A program made the translations under genes and the position numbers. A stretch of DNA of 6,778 bases from Fibrobacteres bacterium CG2_30_45_31 (GTDB lineage: Bacteria; Fibrobacterota; Fibrobacteria; Fibrobacterales; Fibrobacteraceae). The notes under the pieces are model-generated. The model did not search any database. It was not told the origin of the DNA and was given only the letters and a program-made list of their open reading frames with translations. How positions within the stretch are numbered: position 1 is the first letter of the stretch; each line of letters begins with the position of its first letter. Location: positions 1 to 6,778 of the forward strand of contig MNYL01000121.1 in assembly GCA_001873075.1 (NCBI GenBank), given 5' to 3'. This document shows positions 4,074 through 6,778 of this stretch, one piece after another.

Positions 4074-6778
4074 TTACTTACTTATCCGCTGAATTCCCCA
4101 GACCGCACTTTCACTCTTTTTTGAAACTTGCGTTTTTGCCACTTTAATTCTGAAATCAAACTTGGCAATATAGGCACCTGTACCAGCAAGTCGACCGCTT
4201 TTGCTACGTGTATTCCATGCAAAATACAGATTTCCTGGATGCTTCGTACAATCTCCATTAAAGATGGAGTCTGCGCAAGAAACGCTTCCCTTCGCCGAAT
4301 TGACATAGCCACCCAGGTTCGTGAAGTAATACGATTCATACACAATTTGAATATCTTTTAATGAAATATTCTGAGCCGCATCTGTGGTCAAAAGCAATTC
4401 GCTCATATCATAACGAACTAAAAAACCTGGGAGCCCAACAGCGTCTTCGGCCTCTGCGAATGTGTATTCCAAAGGAATTGAGGACACAATGGTCCCTGCC
4501 GTATTTTCTGGAGGAGCCAATTCAGGTTCAACATTAATCAAGGTAGAAGAAGTCACCTTGACAAACTGTTCTCCAACAATGCGCACCCATGGATTATTAA
4601 TATGAGAAACATTTCCACTTAAATCACGACCCACTCCTGGTGCAAAGCGAACACTGTCACCGACAGAGGGAAGAGCTCCATTCTTATCATAGAAGTAAAC
4701 ATCATAACGATAATTTCCAGGCTGTCTTGATCCAGAATTCACATACAAGTCTCCTGCACGTTGAACCCCCTCTCGCCAAATTTTGAATTCAAAAAGGCTA
4801 TCGAATGGAATTTGGGTTTCTTCCAACGACTCACTAAATACCAAGGTCAGGATACTCAGGTTTTCACCTTTGGTAGTCACTACAGCACTGTTCAGTACAG
4901 GACCGATCTTATCTGCAATCAAACCTGTAATTTCAAATGGCATTACATGTCCCGAATCCGTTCCTTCTTTAGGAACATAGGTAAACCAAGTTTTTGCACT
5001 CCCAGAATAGGTAGAACCCTGAAGTCCTGTAAAGCGAGCAGATAACAGAGAATCCGAAGTTATAATGATACTAGAATCTGCCCCAATATATTTGTCAACC
5101 AAGGTTGAATCTAAGAAATGCCAAGTAGAATCAGCAAATAACCAAGCTAAAGAATCAGGCACATCCTCTCCTTCCAAAGCACTACTATACTTCAGAATCA
5201 AGCTATCAGCCACACCATCTCCATTGCGGTCATGCATTTCCGCATAATCAAGATAAGGCACAGGAGGTTCTGCAAAATTAATGTGCTCCCATGTCAGCTC
5301 ATTTGCCACAGTCGCACCAGACACAGTGAATGAGCCATTCACAATAGTGGTAGTTCCCATAACAAAGAAGGTGGCATAGCCTCCACTCAAAGTGATGGAT
5401 GAAATTTTATTCCCAGAAGAGTCCAAAAAGACCAACGAATCGTTCGTCGTTAAAGAAAGTATTTCATCACAACCTGAATTACATAAAGACCCGCTATAAT
5501 AAATCATCACACGAACTTCATATGGTACAAAAGCCCATTCGCCGAGAGTTACCGAATCGGCATCTATTTCATTACCCAAAGAATCAGCAAAAGCGATATT
5601 GGGTAGCGGATATGCTGGCACCGTAAAAGAGATTTCAGAAGAAAGCGATGGATCGGAGGCCAGATAAAAAGAGAGGTAATAAGTGCCAGGAGCAAGCGAA
5701 CGGTGTGCAACAATTGCATTCGTATCAATAACAAAACTCGCCATATTCTCAGAAATAGTAATCCCTCCATAATTCACTCCGCTGTTCAGAATCACGCCAT
5801 TAACACCCAAAGATCCTCCCAACAACGTAAAGACCGATGCCGCTAAAGTCGTATCGACTTTCCCCGTACTGGAAAGATCACAGCTCAGAGATTTGTCCTT
5901 GAGAATCTGCCAGATTTCATATTGAATGGTGCCGTCAGTGGTGGAAATATTCACTGGATAATAAGATTTCTCTGTCTCCAAATTAATGGAAGTGCGCATT
6001 TTGAAGTTAGAACCTGTCGCATTGCGTTCGGAGAAGAAAATACGGAATGGATAGGTTTCACCCTCCGTCAGACCAAGCGTATCAAGCGCCACAGCCCCTT
6101 TCTCAGGATTATGCACACCACCAAGATCCACAACAAGTCGATCATTAATGAACACCCAGACATCATCATCTCCACGGAATTCAAAAAATTGTCCCTTGAC
6201 ATACTGGAACTGCGCTTGGATTTTCATGGAAAAACTGTAATTATGATATAATGTTCCATGATAATTATCGGCACCCTGCAAGGTCGAATCGTACTTGGGA
6301 TTCAGCACCGTGTTTGCCGAGTCCAAGTAGCGGAAATTATCCAACGGGAAAAAGCCTCCCTCTGCGTTACTTCCAGAAATATCCGCAAGCCAAAAGCCAT
6401 CATCATCCAAAGAAAGATCAATGTCATGACAAGTGGCATTTGTATACGAGTTCCCGTTTTTCTCTGCGACCACCACAGGAATGAACCATTTGTCAAGCTC
6501 ACGTCCGGCAGAACACTTGTCCCAAGGGAAGGAAAGAGAATCAACACGCAACGGAACCTGCTCAGCACCCAAAGTATCTTGCACCATTCCGGTAACCAAA
6601 CCGCCGCACGTCTTGTAAACTGTGCCATTAAAGGTTACCTCCGTATAGGCATTCCCGTTGTATACACCCCCGAAATCAATATCCACACTGTCAGGACGCG
6701 CTTCCCCTGCCCAATCCAACATCATCGCTGAAATAGTAAGTGTTGGACAAACGCCGAGACGCCCCGGATATTTTGAAT
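4074..6778 (-). CDS. Large fibro-slime (PA14-like) domain surface protein, 5' end beyond window
   Basis: About 900 codons are visible. The frame stays open from the first in-frame Met (6725) to the right edge ('YPGRLGVCPTLTISA'), so the N-terminus and any signal peptide lie outside. Numbering from that Met, residues about 40-252 form a fibro-slime domain with 'NGNSYTNATCHDIDLSLDDD', 'DGFWLADISGS', the core 'GDDDVWVFINDRLVVDLGG' (185-203) and 'FFSERNATGSNFKMRTS'. Beta-rich, Ig-like segments follow (about 255-370, 375-480, 606-720), including 'GGYATFFVMG' and 'LTLVFSES'. Residues 499-509 (DRNGDGVADSL) form a calcium-type loop. The C-terminal 'FAWNTRSKSGRLAGTGAYI' resembles the FlgD-type Ig-like module, and the chain ends 'AVWGIQRISK'. 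In Fibrobacter, fibro-slime proteins have been linked to the outer membrane and to adhesion to cellulose; an adhesin role here is inference. Several Cys residues suggest an exported protein. It converges on the ABC-F gene. Confidence 0.88.
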   Translation of the reverse strand, partial: SKYPGRLGVCPTLTISAMMLDWAGEARPDSVDIDFGGVYNGNAYTEVTFNGTVYKTCGGLVTGMVQDTLGAEQVPLRVDSLSFPWDKCSAGRELDKWFIPVVVAEKNGNSYTNATCHDIDLSLDDDGFWLADISGSNAEGGFFPLDNFRYLDSANTVLNPKYDSTLQGADNYHGTLYHNYSFSMKIQAQFQYVKGQFFEFRGDDDVWVFINDRLVVDLGGVHNPEKGAVALDTLGLTEGETYPFRIFFSERNATGSNFKMRTSINLETEKSYYPVNISTTDGTIQYEIWQILKDKSLSCDLSSTGKVDTTLAASVFTLLGGSLGVNGVILNSGVNYGGITISENMASFVIDTNAIVAHRSLAPGTYYLSFYLASDPSLSSEISFTVPAYPLPNIAFADSLGNEIDADSVTLGEWAFVPYEVRVMIYYSGSLCNSGCDEILSLTTNDSLVFLDSSGNKISSITLSGGYATFFVMGTTTIVNGSFTVSGATVANELTWEHINFAEPPVPYLDYAEMHDRNGDGVADSLILKYSSALEGEDVPDSLAWLFADSTWHFLDSTLVDKYIGADSSIIITSDSLLSARFTGLQGSTYSGSAKTWFTYVPKEGTDSGHVMPFEITGLIADKIGPVLNSAVVTTKGENLSILTLVFSESLEETQIPFDSLFEFKIWREGVQRAGDLYVNSGSRQPGNYRYDVYFYDKNGALPSVGDSVRFAPGVGRDLSGNVSHINNPWVRIVGEQFVKVTSSTLINVEPELAPPENTAGTIVSSIPLEYTFAEAEDAVGLPGFLVRYDMSELLLTTDAAQNISLKDIQIVYESYYFTNLGGYVNSAKGSVSCADSIFNGDCTKHPGNLYFAWNTRSKSGRLAGTGAYIAKFDFRIKVAKTQVSKKSESAVWGIQRISK

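Noticed and set aside
6258..6731. Plus-strand reading frame of 157 codons opposite the fibro-slime gene
   Set aside because: It is antisense to the well-conserved fibro-slime domain, with no ribosome site and no recognisable motif, so it is a shadow frame.

Overview
The window looks like chromosome from a Fibrobacter-like bacterium (phylum Fibrobacterota, FCB superphylum). The strongest clue is the large gene at the right end. It encodes a fibro-slime (PA14-like) domain, Ig-like modules, an Asp/Asn calcium-type loop and a 'GRLAGTGAYIAKF' C-terminal module, an architecture I associate with Fibrobacter surface proteins. A GroES paralogue with a 'VGPGYPIP' insertion, a Bacteroidetes-style promoter element and two starts without a Shine-Dalgarno sequence fit the FCB group. 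I see no tRNA, rRNA, insertion sequence, CRISPR array or phage gene.

Layout. At the left, on the minus strand, a GroES-family co-chaperone paralogue (441-812) is followed by a four-helix membrane protein that leaves the window (1-444). The two share a GTGA stop/start overlap. Divergent from them is a membrane-anchored protein (892-1866) whose C-terminal part resembles a lytic transglycosylase (SLT) domain, but with Thr where the catalytic Glu should be. Next is a compact unit (1890-2165) with an extended -10 promoter, a leader with two hairpins, a strong Shine-Dalgarno sequence, a 43-codon acidic, Trp-rich gene and an intrinsic terminator. The terminator's T-tract doubles as the upstream element of the next promoter, which lies so close to the GTG of an ABC-F ATPase gene (2192-4051) that its mRNA may be leaderless. 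The ABC-F gene converges, across 22 bases, on the minus-strand fibro-slime gene (4074-6778), whose 5' end lies outside the window.

The genes do not form one pathway. They combine cytosolic protein quality control (GroES-like), ribosome-associated ATPase function (ABC-F), envelope proteins (membrane protein, SLT-like protein) and a probable secreted adhesin. The most interesting candidates are the 43-codon gene with its own expression signals, the SLT-like protein with its altered active site, and the GroES paralogue paired with a membrane protein.
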